Positions 25,386-34,889 of a DNA stretch of 64,000 nucleotides are shown here, piece by piece; the first letter of the stretch is position 1; each line of letters begins with the position of its first letter. Origin of the DNA: Actinopolymorpha singaporensis (GTDB taxonomy: Bacteria; Actinomycetota; Actinomycetes; Propionibacteriales; Actinopolymorphaceae). Below the pieces are notes generated by a model, which made no database searches, was not told the origin of the DNA, and saw only the letters and a list, made by a program, of their open reading frames with translations. The stretch lies in NCBI RefSeq assembly GCF_900104745.1, contig NZ_LT629732.1, positions 1,054,001 to 1,118,000 of the forward strand. The letters run 5' to 3'. A program made the translations under genes and the position numbers.

Positions 25386-26738
25386 TCAACCGCGAGAGTG
25401 CCCGGAGCCGTCCACGTCGGCGCGCTCGCCGGCTCGGTCGTCGGTGGGGTTCGGCTCGGCGGAGAGGTGCTGCGCCGCGTCCGCGGCGGCCAGCTCGTCG
25501 TCGACGTACCTCGGCCGGGCCGCCATCAGCCCGGTCGCCACCTGCGGCACGACGAGCACCAGCAGCAGCCCGATCGGCACCGTCCACCCGCCGGTCACGT
25601 CGAACAGCGCTCCCATCGCCAGCGGCCCGCAGGCCGCCAGCAGGTAACCCACGCTCTGGGTGAACCCGGACAGCCGCGCCGTCAGGTCGTGCGAGCGCGA
25701 CCGCAGCCCGATCATCGTCAGCGTCAGCGGGAACGCGCCGCCGCCCAGGCCGAGCAGGATCGCCCAGGCGACCGCCCCGGAGGCGGGCGCGAGCAGCAGC
25801 CCGACGTAACCGACGACGTACGCCCCGCCGCACGCCCACACCAGCGGCCGCTGGTCGGGCAGCCGCGCGGCCAGCGACGGGAAGAGCAGCGACAGGGGTA
25901 CGCCCACCAGCGGAAGGATCGCCAGCAGCAACCCCGCGTGGGCGGCGTCCACGCCTGCGTCACGGAAGATCTGCGGCAGCCAGCCGAACGCGGCGTACGC
26001 CTGCAACGACTGCAGCCCGAAGTACCCCGCCAGCGACCACGCCAGCGGTGACCGCCCGACCGACCACAGCGACTCGTGCCGGTTGCTCGAACCGGCCGGT
26101 CGAGCGACCACGCCCCGGCGCCGGGCCAGCACCAGCCACGGCAGCAGCGCCACGCCGGCGGCCACCGCCCAGGCTCCGAGGCCGAACCGCCAGCCGCCGA
26201 ACGCCTGCGCGATCGGCACGGTCAGCGCGGCCGGCAACGTGGTGCCCACCGCCATCGACGTGGTGTACGCGGCGGTGGCCAGGCCGACCCGTCCCGGGAA
26301 GTACGCCTTCACGAACGCGGGGACGAGGACGTTCCCGGCCGCCATCCCGGCCAGCGCGACCGTCGTGGCCAGCAGGAAGACCGGCACGGAGGGTACGAGC
26401 ACCCGCACCAGCTGGCCGGCCACCACGGCGAGCAGCGCCGCGGCCAGCACCCGCCGGGCACCGAACCGGCGCGACCAGCCGGGCGCCATCGCACCGAACG
26501 CGGCGAAGCTCAGTACCGGCAGCGTGGTCAGGACACCGGCCACCAGCGCGGAGACGCCGAGGTCCGCGCTCACCTCGTCCAGGACCGCGCCCAGGCCGGA
26601 GACGGCGGGGCGGAGGTTGAAGGCGAGGAGGACGACGGCGGCGAGGAGCAGCCAGGCCGGCCAGCCGCCGCGGGCCGGCGCCGACTGTGCCGCCACGGTC
26701 GGCTGCGCCGTGGCCCGCTCCGCGTCCAGCGTCGCCAC
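25386..26738 (-). CDS. CynX/NimT-family MFS transporter
   Basis: The protein has about 12 membrane helices with the CynX/NimT opening (LLAFNLRPAVSGLGAVLDE) and the mid-segment GYFGLQSLQAYAAFGWLPQIF. Members export or import cyanate, 2-nitroimidazole or small anions; substrate unknown. The C-terminal tail is acidic and cytosolic. The start is uncertain: GTG 26738 precedes ATLDAERATAQ and the first helix, while a longer frame upstream lacks a ribosome site. It lies 126 bp downstream of the ceramidase-operon promoter region and is transcribed the same way, but the gap makes it a separate unit. Confidence 0.8.
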   Translation of the reverse strand: MATLDAERATAQPTVAAQSAPARGGWPAWLLLAAVVLLAFNLRPAVSGLGAVLDEVSADLGVSALVAGVLTTLPVLSFAAFGAMAPGWSRRFGARRVLAAALLAVVAGQLVRVLVPSVPVFLLATTVALAGMAAGNVLVPAFVKAYFPGRVGLATAAYTTSMAVGTTLPAALTVPIAQAFGGWRFGLGAWAVAAGVALLPWLVLARRRGVVARPAGSSNRHESLWSVGRSPLAWSLAGYFGLQSLQAYAAFGWLPQIFRDAGVDAAHAGLLLAILPLVGVPLSLLFPSLAARLPDQRPLVWACGGAYVVGYVGLLLAPASGAVAWAILLGLGGGAFPLTLTMIGLRSRSHDLTARLSGFTQSVGYLLAACGPLAMGALFDVTGGWTVPIGLLLVLVVPQVATGLMAARPRYVDDELAAADAAQHLSAEPNPTDDRAGERADVDGSGHSRG

Positions 26739-27008
26739 GGCGACGTCGGAGTAGGTGGGGCTGCGGTGGGACTCCGCGGCGCTGCCGGCGGGCGCCACTA
26801 ATGACCGGGAGGAGGCCGACGAGCCGGCGGATTCGCAGGTTGATGACACGTGGGCCAATCGTATGGGGTGTCTCGCGGACGGCCCACTCGTTATCCGAAC
26901 CGGCTCCGGCCCACGGAGCGTCACCACCGGAGTCGCCCCGGTGTCGGCCCCCTGTCGGCCCCGGTGTCGGCCCCGTAGTCGAACCTCCGGAACGATCAGC
27001 CCGGAGGG

Positions 27009-27773
27009 TCAGCCGCGTGCGGTACGGGTCCGGCGCACCATCGCCCGCAGGACCAGGGCGAGGAACCTCGTGTTGGTCACGGCGTACCGCGTGAACAACC
27101 GGCGGGGCTCCTGCAGCAGCCGGAACAACCACTCCAGCCCGAGTCGCTGCATGTACGCCGGTGCGCGGCGCAGGTCGCCGGCCAGGACGTCGAAGCTGCC
27201 GCCCACCCCGATACACACCGGCACCCGGGCCTGGTGGGCGCCCTCGATGATGAAGCGCTCCTTGGTCGGGGTCGGCATCCCGACGAAGACCACGTCCGGG
27301 TCGGTGGACCGGACCTCGTCCCACACCCGGGAGGCGTCGTCGGGACGGAAGTAGCCGTCGCGGTGACCGACGATGCGAACGCCCCTGGCGCTGAGCTGGC
27401 CGGCCAGACGGCGGACCACCTCGTCGCGGCCGCCGAGCAGGTAGACCCGCCAGCCGGTCTCCCGGGACCGGTCGAGCACCTGCTCCATCAGGTCGATGCC
27501 GGCGACGCGCTCCGGCAGCGGCTGGCCGAGGGCGCGGGCCGCCCAGACGAACGGCTGCCCGTCGGAGCCGATCAGGTCGCCGCGTTCGAGGACGGCGAGG
27601 TACTCGGGGTCGTCGTGCGCGCGAACCACGTTCGCCGCGTTGACGCACAGGTGGGTGCCGCTCTCGCGGCTGGCGACCCGTTCCTCGACCCAGTTCAACG
27701 TGCCTTGCATGTCGACTGCGTCGACGGGCACTCCGAGCACTCGTAGCCGACGACTCACACTCGTCACGGCCAT
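27009..27773 (-). CDS. WecB/TagA/CpsF-family glycosyltransferase
   Basis: The 254-residue protein has the family motifs THLCVNAANVVRA, SDGQPFVWAARALG, VYLLGGRDEVV, DVVFVGMPTPTKERFI and CIGVGGSFDVLAGDLRRAP. These enzymes add ManNAc- or glucosyl-type residues to lipid-linked oligosaccharides at the inner face of the membrane and bind via basic C-terminal helices (here RRLFTRYAV and RRTRTARG). ATG 27773 lies 10 nt after AAAGGGG; a GTG at 27782 is too close to it. It stands alone. Confidence 0.85.
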   Translation of the reverse strand: MAVTSVSRRLRVLGVPVDAVDMQGTLNWVEERVASRESGTHLCVNAANVVRAHDDPEYLAVLERGDLIGSDGQPFVWAARALGQPLPERVAGIDLMEQVLDRSRETGWRVYLLGGRDEVVRRLAGQLSARGVRIVGHRDGYFRPDDASRVWDEVRSTDPDVVFVGMPTPTKERFIIEGAHQARVPVCIGVGGSFDVLAGDLRRAPAYMQRLGLEWLFRLLQEPRRLFTRYAVTNTRFLALVLRAMVRRTRTARG

Positions 27774-27943
27774 GTGTCGCACACCCCTTTAGGAGACGAG
27801 CCCCCCAGCCTGTCCTTGCCTTGATCAGGTTTTCGCAAGCACAGACCATAGAGGTGACGAAGTGGATCAGGCGTACCGGGCGCCGGTTTTTGTCCCACAC
27901 ATCGATTTTCGGGACGTTTGAAGGGGTTTTCGTCACCCACAGC

Positions 27944-28744
27944 TCACGGTAGCGAACGGACGGTGAACCGTCGATGCCGCAGCGTGGGGTTGCGGGAACG
28001 CGCCTGCGCCAGGCGTTCGACCTCGACCTCGCCGACCGTCGCGCCCACCTGTTCGCCCAGGGAGGTCGCCACGACACCCATCGGGTCGACGAGCATGCTT
28101 CGGCCGGAGTACGCGGGACCACACTGCCCGGAGGCGGCGACGTAGCTGGTGTTCTCGATCGCCCGGGCCCGCGTCAGCGTGACCCAGTGGTCCTCCTTCA
28201 GCGGGCCGCGCATCCAGGCGGCCGGCACCACCAGGACGTCCGCCCCGGCGTCGACCAGCGTCCTCGCGAACTCGGGGAAGCGGAGGTCGTAGCAGGTGAG
28301 CAGGCCGAGCCGGTGGTCGCCGACGTCCACGGTGACCGGCGTCGGCTCACCGGCCACCAGCCGGTCGGACTCGCGGTAGCCGAACGCGTCGTACAGGTGG
28401 ATCTTGCGGTAGGTCGCGGCCAGCGAACCGTCGGGCCGTACGGCGACGAGCGTGTTGTACGCCCGCCCTGCCGGGTCGTCGGCGACGCGTTCGAACATGC
28501 CCGCCACGACGACCGCTCCCAGCTCGCCCGCGAGGTCGGACAGGCCCCGCACGAACGGGCCGTCCAGCGGCTCGGCGTACTCCCCGAGCACGGTGTCGGC
28601 CGAGCCGAAGTCGCACATGCTCGCCTCCGGGCACACCACGACCGCGGGCCGGTCGGCGGCGACGGAGCGGGCCAGGCGCCCGATCTCGGCGAGGTTGCGC
28701 TCCTTGTCGAGCGTGGCGGTGAACTGCAGCAGGGCGATACGCAC
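27944..28744 (-). CDS. nitrilase-superfamily carbon-nitrogen hydrolase
   Basis: The 266-residue enzyme carries the Glu-Lys-Cys triad of the family: Glu in VVCPEASMCDF, Lys in YRKIHLYDAFGY and Cys in LLTCYDLRFPE. It is an amidase or omega-amidase-like hydrolase of the class that clears deaminated glutathione and similar amides. GTG 28744 gives MRIALLQFTATLD. It is divergent from the MobA-like gene with a 39-bp shared promoter gap, and the two may be coregulated. Confidence 0.9.
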   Translation of the reverse strand: MRIALLQFTATLDKERNLAEIGRLARSVAADRPAVVVCPEASMCDFGSADTVLGEYAEPLDGPFVRGLSDLAGELGAVVVAGMFERVADDPAGRAYNTLVAVRPDGSLAATYRKIHLYDAFGYRESDRLVAGEPTPVTVDVGDHRLGLLTCYDLRFPEFARTLVDAGADVLVVPAAWMRGPLKEDHWVTLTRARAIENTSYVAASGQCGPAYSGRSMLVDPMGVVATSLGEQVGATVGEVEVERLAQARSRNPTLRHRRFTVRSLP

Positions 28745-28783
28745 GCGCCCAGTCTGCCGCTCCCTGGTGGAACACTCGACCCC

Positions 28784-29770
28784 GTGACCATTCCGACGGC
28801 GCCCGATCAGGCTGCGGACGATCCGGCCGCGGACGATCAGGCGTACGACGTGATCGTGCTCGCCGGTGGCGGCGCGCGCCGGTTCGGCGGTACCGACAAG
28901 GTGCTGCTCCCGGTCGGAGGCCGGCCGATGCTGGACCGGGTGCTCGCCGCCTGTGCGGGGGCGGCCTCCGTCACTGTGGTCGGCCCGCAGCGTCCGGTGG
29001 ACCCGCACCTTCCCGTACGCCCGCACTGGGCCCGGGAGGATCCGCCTGGCTCGGGGCCACTCGCGGCGGTGGCGGCCGGACTGGGCGGAGGTGCCGCACC
29101 CGTCGTGGTGGTGCTGGCCGCGGACATGCCGCTGCTGGACCCGGACGTGGTGGCCGGCCTGGCCGCGGAACTGGCGAGCGGGCCGAACCCGGACCTGGAG
29201 GGGGTCACGCTGACCGACGGCACCGGGCGTACGCAGCCGCTGGCCGCGGCCTACCGGCGTACCGCCGTCGAACGGGTTCTGGCCGAGACCGGCGATCCGC
29301 GCGACCAGCCCGCCCGCCGGCTCACCACGCACCTGAAGTGCGCGACGCTCCACTCTCCCCGGGCGGCCCGCGACTGCGACACCCCGGACGACCTCGCCGC
29401 CGCCGACCGGCTCGCCCGTACCCCCACCGAAAGCACCGAAAGGCCACCCATGCTCCTCGACTGGGCCCAGCAGCTCACCACCGCGCTGTCCGCCGACGCG
29501 ACCGAAACCGGCGGGAGCCCGGTGGTCGACGCCGACCTGATCAACACCGTGCTCGACCTGGCCCGCGACGCGGCACACAACGTCGACCGGCCCGCTGCGC
29601 CGCTGACGACGTTCCTGGTGGGGTACGCCGCCGCGCGCCGGGGCGGCTCACCGGCCGACCTCGCGGCCTGTGTCGAGCTGGCCCGCGGCCTCGCCCGGCA
29701 GTGGCAGACCCGCGGTGGTTCGGCTGATCCGTCGTCTCCTGGGGGTACGGAGAGCGGCTCGGCGGACTGA
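28784..29770 (+). CDS. MobA-like nucleotidyltransferase fused to DUF6457
   Basis: The 328-residue protein starts with a MobA-type glycosyltransferase-A fold (IVLAGGGARRFGGTDKVLL, then LAADMPLLDPDVV with the metal-binding DMP) and ends with a helical DUF6457 domain (LLDWAQQLTTALS, LARDAAHNVDRPAAPLTTF). MobA joins GMP to molybdopterin. The C-terminal helical domain is usual in actinomycete MobA-like proteins. It may act on molybdopterin or another nucleotide sugar. It is preceded by GTG 28784. Confidence 0.85.
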   Translation: MTIPTAPDQAADDPAADDQAYDVIVLAGGGARRFGGTDKVLLPVGGRPMLDRVLAACAGAASVTVVGPQRPVDPHLPVRPHWAREDPPGSGPLAAVAAGLGGGAAPVVVVLAADMPLLDPDVVAGLAAELASGPNPDLEGVTLTDGTGRTQPLAAAYRRTAVERVLAETGDPRDQPARRLTTHLKCATLHSPRAARDCDTPDDLAAADRLARTPTESTERPPMLLDWAQQLTTALSADATETGGSPVVDADLINTVLDLARDAAHNVDRPAAPLTTFLVGYAAARRGGSPADLAACVELARGLARQWQTRGGSADPSSPGGTESGSAD

Positions 29771-29803
29771 CCGAAGCCGGCTGGCGCTACTGTCGTTGCC
29801 GCC

Positions 29804-31036
29804 ATGTCACTTCCGCAGCGTCCCAACCGCGCGGCGCCGCACCTGTTCGGTGAGGTGCGTCTCCCCGAGAGCTACGTCCCGCCCCTACGCCAGATCGCCA
29901 TCCGCGTCGCCGCCGCGCTCGGCCTGCTGGCGCTGGTGGTCGCGGTGGTCTACCTCGACCGGGACGGATATCGGGACGCCGCCGGCGGGTCACTCAACGT
30001 GCTCGACTCGCTGTACTACGCGACCGTCAGCCTCACCACCACCGGGTACGGCGACATCACCCCGATCACCCAACAGGCCCGGCTGACGAACGTCCTGCTC
30101 GTCACGCCGCTGCGGATCGCCTTCCTTATCGTGTTGGTCGGCACGACCCTGGAGGTCCTGGCCACGCGGAGCCGGGAGCAGTGGCGCATCTCGCGATGGA
30201 GGACCAGGTTGCGCGATCACACCGTCGTCGTCGGGTACGGCACCAAGGGCCGCAGCGCCGTCGACACCCTCGTCAACGGCGGCATCCCCGCCGACCAGAT
30301 CGTCGTCGTCGACGCGTCACCGGGCGCCGTTGCCGAGGCGAACGCCGCCGGGCTGAGCGGGGTGGTCGGCGACGCCACGCGGGCCGACGTGCTCCGGCGT
30401 GCCGAGCTTGCTGCCGCCTCCCGGGTCATCGTCACCGCCCACCGGGACGACACGGCGGTCCTCGTCACGCTCACCGCCCGCCAGCTCAACCCCAGCGCCA
30501 CGGTGGTGGTGTCGGTGCGGGAGGCGGAGAACATCCGCCTGCTGCGCCAGAGTGGTGCCGACGTCACCGTCACCTCCTCCGACGCGGTGGGCCGGATCAT
30601 GGGACTCTCCACGGTCAGCCCGGCGCTCGGCACGGTCCTGGAGGACCTGCTCAGCTACGGCGAGGGCATGGAGGTCGCCGAACGCCCCGTACTCCCCCGC
30701 GAGGAGGGCCGTTCGCCGCGCAACCTGGACGACGTGGCGGTGGCCGTCGTCCGAGGCGGTGAGGTCTACCGCTACTTCGACCCCACCGTGTCGCAGTTGC
30801 TGCGCGGCGACCGGGTAATCGTGGTCCGGCCCGCGGAGGAACTCCCGTGGGCGCCGCGGCCGGGCGGAGAACACGAGGTTCACCACGAGGACGAGTCCGA
30901 CGACGCCGAGGAGCCCGGGCCGATCAGGCCGGCCGGGTCGGACGTACGCGGCGGACCCAACGGTCCCGGCGCACCCGGAAGCTCCCGCGCCAACGACGGA
31001 TCAGGCACCAACGGCTCTGGCGACAAGACCGTCTAG
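29804..31036 (+). CDS. two-TM potassium channel with TrkA-N (RCK) domain
   Basis: The 410-residue protein has two membrane helices around a pore loop with the K+ selectivity filter TTTGYGD, then a Rossmann RCK/TrkA-N domain (VVVGYGTKGRSAVDTL) and a TrkA-C-like region. The C-terminal 60 residues are acidic and disordered. It forms a gated K+ channel whose opening depends on ligand binding at the RCK domain. It begins 33 nt after the MobA-like gene on the same strand, so cotranscription is possible. Confidence 0.9.
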   Translation: MSLPQRPNRAAPHLFGEVRLPESYVPPLRQIAIRVAAALGLLALVVAVVYLDRDGYRDAAGGSLNVLDSLYYATVSLTTTGYGDITPITQQARLTNVLLVTPLRIAFLIVLVGTTLEVLATRSREQWRISRWRTRLRDHTVVVGYGTKGRSAVDTLVNGGIPADQIVVVDASPGAVAEANAAGLSGVVGDATRADVLRRAELAAASRVIVTAHRDDTAVLVTLTARQLNPSATVVVSVREAENIRLLRQSGADVTVTSSDAVGRIMGLSTVSPALGTVLEDLLSYGEGMEVAERPVLPREEGRSPRNLDDVAVAVVRGGEVYRYFDPTVSQLLRGDRVIVVRPAEELPWAPRPGGEHEVHHEDESDDAEEPGPIRPAGSDVRGGPNGPGAPGSSRANDGSGTNGSGDKTV

Positions 31037-31111
31037 GGGTTCAGGGCGTCGAACGGATCCAATAACGACCGGGTAGGCGACAAGGCGGTCGACCGGGAGG
31101 AGAGCCGAACG

Positions 31112-32098
31112 ATGCGTGCAGTCGTACTCGAGGGTGCGGGTGGTCCTGAGGTCCTGACGCTCCGGGATGTGCCGGACCCGGAGCCCGGCCCCGGCGAGGT
31201 GGTCGTCGACGTGGTGGCGGCCGGCGTCAACCGTGCCGACATCATGCAACGCCAGGGCAACTACCCGCCTCCGCCGGGCGCGTCGGACATCCCCGGCCTG
31301 GAGTGTTCGGGCCGGATCGCCGCGCTGGGCCCGGACGTGGACGGGTTCGCGGTCGGAGACGAGGTGTGCGCCCTGCTGGCCGGTGGCGGGTACGCCGAGA
31401 AGGTGGCGGTCCCCGCCGGCCAGGTACTCCCTCGCCCGGAGGGCGTGAGCCTGGTCGAGGCGGCCGCGCTGCCGGAGGCGGTCTGCACCGTGTGGTCCAA
31501 CGTGTTCATGCTCGCGGGGCTGCAGCCTCGGGAGACCCTGCTGGTGCACGGCGGTGCAAGCGGCATCGGCACCACGGCGATCCAGTTGGCCACCGCACTC
31601 GGTGCGCGGGTGCTTGCCACGGCGGGTGGGCCGGCCAAGTGCGCGGCGTGCCGGGACCTGGGCGCCGATGTCGCCATCGACTACCGCGAGCAGGACTTCG
31701 TGGAGGTCGTACGCGACGCCACCGACAGCCACGGCGCCGACGTGATCCTCGACATCGTGGGCGGGCCGTACCTCGACCGCAACGTCTCCACGCTGGCCAC
31801 CGAGGGCCGGCTGGTCGTCATCGGGATGCAGGGCGGCCGCAAGGGTGAACTCGACCTGGGTCGCCTGCTGGTCAAGCGGGCCGCGGTCATCGCCACCGGC
31901 TTGCGTGCCCGGCCCGTGGCGGAGAAGGCCGCCATCGTGGCGAGCGTGCGGGAGAACGTCTGGCCGCTGGTCGCCGACGGGCATCTGCGCCCGGTCGTCG
32001 ACCGGGTCGTGCCGATCGATCAGGTGGCGGAGGCGCACGGCGTCCTCGACCGCGGCGAGCAGGTCGGCAAGGTGCTCCTGGCCGTCCGCGAGGAGTAG
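31112..32098 (+). CDS. NAD(P)H-quinone oxidoreductase, PIG3 type
   Basis: The 328-residue protein is a zinc-free medium-chain dehydrogenase: MRAVVLEGAGGPEVL, GVNRADIMQRQGNYPPPPG, a Rossmann LVHGGASGIGTTAIQLA and VILDIVGGPYLDRN. These features are those of the PIG3-type quinone oxidoreductases that reduce quinones with NADPH. GGAGGAGAG lies just before the ATG. It is a single gene and is intact, unlike the related remnant at 8849-9372. Confidence 0.9.
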   Translation: MRAVVLEGAGGPEVLTLRDVPDPEPGPGEVVVDVVAAGVNRADIMQRQGNYPPPPGASDIPGLECSGRIAALGPDVDGFAVGDEVCALLAGGGYAEKVAVPAGQVLPRPEGVSLVEAAALPEAVCTVWSNVFMLAGLQPRETLLVHGGASGIGTTAIQLATALGARVLATAGGPAKCAACRDLGADVAIDYREQDFVEVVRDATDSHGADVILDIVGGPYLDRNVSTLATEGRLVVIGMQGGRKGELDLGRLLVKRAAVIATGLRARPVAEKAAIVASVRENVWPLVADGHLRPVVDRVVPIDQVAEAHGVLDRGEQVGKVLLAVREE

Positions 32099-32538
32099 CC
32101 GGCGGCCGCCGACAAATCTCCCGAGGAACCGCCGAGGAACGGCAAAAACGGACAAACCGAAAAAATCTGGTCGGGGAGGCAACCGTGGCGCTGTCCAGCC
32201 CGTCCCACCTGTAACTCGCGGCGGCAGGCCGGCCACCACGGCCGCTCCGAACCCGTCGCGGCAGGACACGGCGTGCGAGGGCGGCGCACCGACGACGAGG
32301 CGGGTGAGCGGAATGAACATCGACTACACGCAGAGGGCGCAGCGACTCGCCCGCATCCGCATCCGAGCCGAGGTCGCCCGCCGCCGGGCCGAACGCCTCC
32401 GCAGGTCCGGTGACACCGACCGCCGCACTTCGCGGGGCCGCTCCGCCCGCCACACCGACCCACATGCCTGAGGCGTCTCACCCGGAGGTCCCCGTTGGTC
32501 CGGGGGCGCCCTCGCGTCTGCGATCGGGAGAGGTAAGG
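32099..32538. other. gap before bpa with one small possible gene
   Basis: This 440-bp gap holds the promoter of bpa and the small reading frame at 32313-32471, listed separately. The left part contains an A-rich run (AAAAACGGACAAACCGAAAAAAT near 32141-32165) that stands out in this GC-rich DNA and could mark a promoter. No RNA or repeat is evident. Confidence 0.35.
32313..32471 (+). CDS. small basic protein, doubtful
   Basis: The frame encodes 52 residues beginning MNIDYTQRAQRLARIR, strongly basic and helical. The ribosome site is weak (GTGAGCGGA). It could be a small DNA-binding or ribosome-associated protein, or chance. It precedes bpa by 67 nt. Confidence 0.3.
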   Translation: MNIDYTQRAQRLARIRIRAEVARRRAERLRRSGDTDRRTSRGRSARHTDPHA

Positions 32539-33153
32539 ATGGGTGCCATGACCGATCCCTTCTTCGCCTCTGACGCCGGCTCGACCGGCTCCGACCACCC
32601 TCGCGGCGGCGAGGAATCGCCCCGAGTCGTGATCGTCGGCCCCGACGGCATGGCCGTGGAGGGCCCACCCGCCAGGGACGACGACGCGGACGGCGAGTCG
32701 CACGACGACGAGCGCTCGGTCACCGACCTGGTCGAGCAGCCGGCCAAGGTGATGCGTATCGGCAGCATGATCAAGCAGCTGCTGGACGAGGTGAAGGCCG
32801 CGCCGCTGGACGAGGCGAGCCGGCAGCGCCTCCGCGAGATCCACAAGTCGTCGATCGCCGAGCTGGAGAAGGGCCTCGCCCCGGAGCTGGTCGAGGAGCT
32901 CAGCCGCCTCTCGCTGCCGTTCGAGGATGGCGTTGTTCCCTCCGAGGCGGAGCTGCGGGTCGCGCAGGCCCAGCTGGTCGGCTGGCTGGAGGGCCTGTTC
33001 CACGGCATCCAGACGGCGTTGTTCGCCCAGCAGATGGCGGCCCGGGCCCAGCTGGAGCAGATGCGCCGTTCGCTCCCGCCGGGCAGCCAGCTCCCGCCGC
33101 AGATGCAGCCGGCGCCGCCGGAGGCCGAGCGCCCCGGAGGCATGTACCTCTGA
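32539..33153 (+). CDS. bpa: bacterial proteasome activator
   Basis: The 204-residue protein matches Bpa (Rv3780 of M. tuberculosis): DLVEQPAKVMRIGSMIKQLL, then AELRVAQAQLVGWLEGLFHG, TALFAQQMAARAQLEQMR, and a C-terminus GGMYL, equivalent to the GQYL tail that docks on the 20S proteasome rings. Bpa forms a dodecameric ring that opens the proteasome without ATP to degrade unfolded proteins. The N-terminal 45 residues are disordered and acidic. ATG 32539 follows GAGAGG; a second ATG lies nine bases later. The presence of this gene confirms a proteasome-bearing actinomycete. Confidence 0.92.
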   Translation: MGAMTDPFFASDAGSTGSDHPRGGEESPRVVIVGPDGMAVEGPPARDDDADGESHDDERSVTDLVEQPAKVMRIGSMIKQLLDEVKAAPLDEASRQRLREIHKSSIAELEKGLAPELVEELSRLSLPFEDGVVPSEAELRVAQAQLVGWLEGLFHGIQTALFAQQMAARAQLEQMRRSLPPGSQLPPQMQPAPPEAERPGGMYL

Positions 33154-33185
33154 GCCGATCGCGGGTCGCAGCCGACCCGGACGAA

Positions 33186-33217
33186 GGTGGTACGACGGCA
33201 GAAACCGTCGTACCACC
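33186..33217. terminator. bidirectional terminator between bpa and the HAD pseudogene
   Basis: GGTGGTACGACGG (33186-33198) and CCGTCGTACCACC (33205-33217) form a perfect 13-bp stem with a CAGAAA loop. It sits between convergent genes (stop 33153 and stop 33221), so it can end both transcripts. Confidence 0.8.
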
Positions 33218-33220
33218 GGC

Positions 33221-34039
33221 TCAGAGGTAGATGCTCTCCAGCACCCGCGCGACGCCGTCCTCGTCGTTGGACGGGCAGCGGCGTTCGACCGATGCGAGCA
33301 CCTCCGGATGCGCGGTCGCCATCGCGAACGCCGTACCAGCCCAGGCGAGCATGGCCAAGTCGTTCGGCATGTCACCGAACGCCACCACCTCCGTGGGGTC
33401 GATCCCGCGTTCCTCGCACAGCGCGGCCAGTGTCGTGGCCTTCGAGATCCCCTGGGCGGAGATCTCCAGCAGGCCCACCTTGCTGGAGTGGGTGAGCTCG
33501 ACCAGGTGGCCGGCCGCTTCACGGGCCTTCGCCAGCAACTCGTCCGGGTGGTAGGTCTCGTGGCGGACGAGGAGCTTCACCATCGGCTGGACCAGCAGGT
33601 CGGAGATCTCTCCGACTTAGACCTCACCCGCGACGTCGCCGTCGACGATGTAGGTCTCCTCGTGGCCGAACCGGTCGCCGGACTCCACCCCGAACGACAC
33701 CCCGGGGATCGCCGCCCGGATCGACTCCACCACCGACCTGCCGATCTCCGGAGACAGCGGGAACTGCTGGACCACCTGCTCCTGGTGCAGGTCGTAGATC
33801 AGGGCGCCGTTGGAGCAGACCGCGATCCCGCGGTGTCCGGTCTGCTCGGCCACCGGCCGCATCCACCGCGGCGGCCGCCCGGTCGCGAACACCACCGTCG
33901 CGCCGGCCTCCTCCGCCGCTGCCAGCGCGGCCCGGGTCCGGGCCGAGACCGTCCCGTCGGAGCGCAGGAGGGTGCCGTCGAGGTCGCTGACGACGAGGCG
34001 GGGCGGGCTGGACGGCAGGTGATGCGGCGGTACGGTCAC
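33221..34039 (-). pseudogene. Cof-type HAD phosphatase with an in-frame stop
   Basis: The frame from ATG 34039 encodes a Cof-type HAD phosphatase (catalytic VSDLDGTLL, FATGRPP, AVCSNGALIYD) but ends at TAA 33617-33619 after GDVAGEV. The same frame goes straight on as VGEISDLLVQPMVKLL and completes the family (GISKATTLAALC, EVVAFGDMPNDLAML). One base change separates it from a full 272-residue protein. All catalytic residues are split across the stop: the nucleophile Asp before, the GDMPND metal site after. It is either a recent pseudogene or a sequencing error. Readthrough or restart at ATG 33583 would not give a normal enzyme. Confidence 0.8.
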
Positions 34040-34069
34040 CCGCCCATCCTCCCAGAGCGGGCGCGAGGG

Positions 34070-34804
34070 TCAGTTGGTGGCGTTCTGGAGCCTGTCGGCG
34101 ATCTTGGGTACGACCTGGCCGGCGATGTCCCGGGCCTCCGACCGGCTGTCGGCCCAGACGTAGACGGCGCTGAGCAGGTCACCCTCGGCCTGGTACACCG
34201 CGAGGTAGGAGTACGTCCGGCCGTCGCGGGCGTCGACGCCGCGCCACGCGAACGCGCCCTTGACCGCGCCCGACGGCGGGTCGACCACTGTCACGTCACG
34301 GATCTGTCCCTGATCGTGCTTCCACCCGTCGCAGTCGGCGACCGCTCGCTCGATCTCGGCCAGCGCCTTCGAACCGGTGCCCGGCTCGTAGGCGACGGCC
34401 TCCCCGCTGACCACCAGCGACGGGGACGAGGCCGACTTCCAGAAGAAGTCCTGGTTGCGGGCGAGCCGCTTCCTGTCCCCGGCCCACTTCCGGCCGCAGA
34501 TGTCGTTCGTCGGCGTGGACAGGCTGTCGTCCTGGTTCTGGATCTGGACGTCGTGGCCGATCTCCTTGTCGGTGAGGACGATCTTGCCGATCGACCCCTT
34601 CAGCTCCTCGGCCGTCTTCGGCTCGGCCGTCGGGGTCGGAGTCGGCGTGGACGTCTTCGTCGGCTTCGCGGCCCGGGTCTCGGCCACCTTGGCCGGGGGC
34701 TTGCCGTGCTGCGCACCAGCCGAGTCGTCGTCGCTGGAACCACAACCGGCGAGGGCCACCGCGCAACTGGCGACGAGGGCGAGCGCAAGTCGGAATCTTG
34801 GCAC
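34070..34804 (-). CDS. secreted lipoprotein with PknH-like sensor-domain features
   Basis: From GTG 34804 the product has a lipoprotein signal (FRLALALVASCAVALAGC, lipobox LAGC), a Thr/Pro-rich spacer (TKTSTPTPTPTAEPK) and a globular domain of about 180 residues with paired cysteines (DICGRKW and VADCDGW). The domain resembles the extracellular sensor domains of mycobacterial PknH-like proteins; that is a judgement from the Cys pattern. It would be anchored on the outer face of the membrane. Role unknown. Confidence 0.7.
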   Translation of the reverse strand: MPRFRLALALVASCAVALAGCGSSDDDSAGAQHGKPPAKVAETRAAKPTKTSTPTPTPTAEPKTAEELKGSIGKIVLTDKEIGHDVQIQNQDDSLSTPTNDICGRKWAGDRKRLARNQDFFWKSASSPSLVVSGEAVAYEPGTGSKALAEIERAVADCDGWKHDQGQIRDVTVVDPPSGAVKGAFAWRGVDARDGRTYSYLAVYQAEGDLLSAVYVWADSRSEARDIAGQVVPKIADRLQNATN

Positions 34805-34889
34805 GAGTCGGAACTCTAAACCACCGAACGAATCCGGGCCGCAACCCGCCCACATCGCCGTGACGTCACCTCGACGGTCCCGTCGGCCG

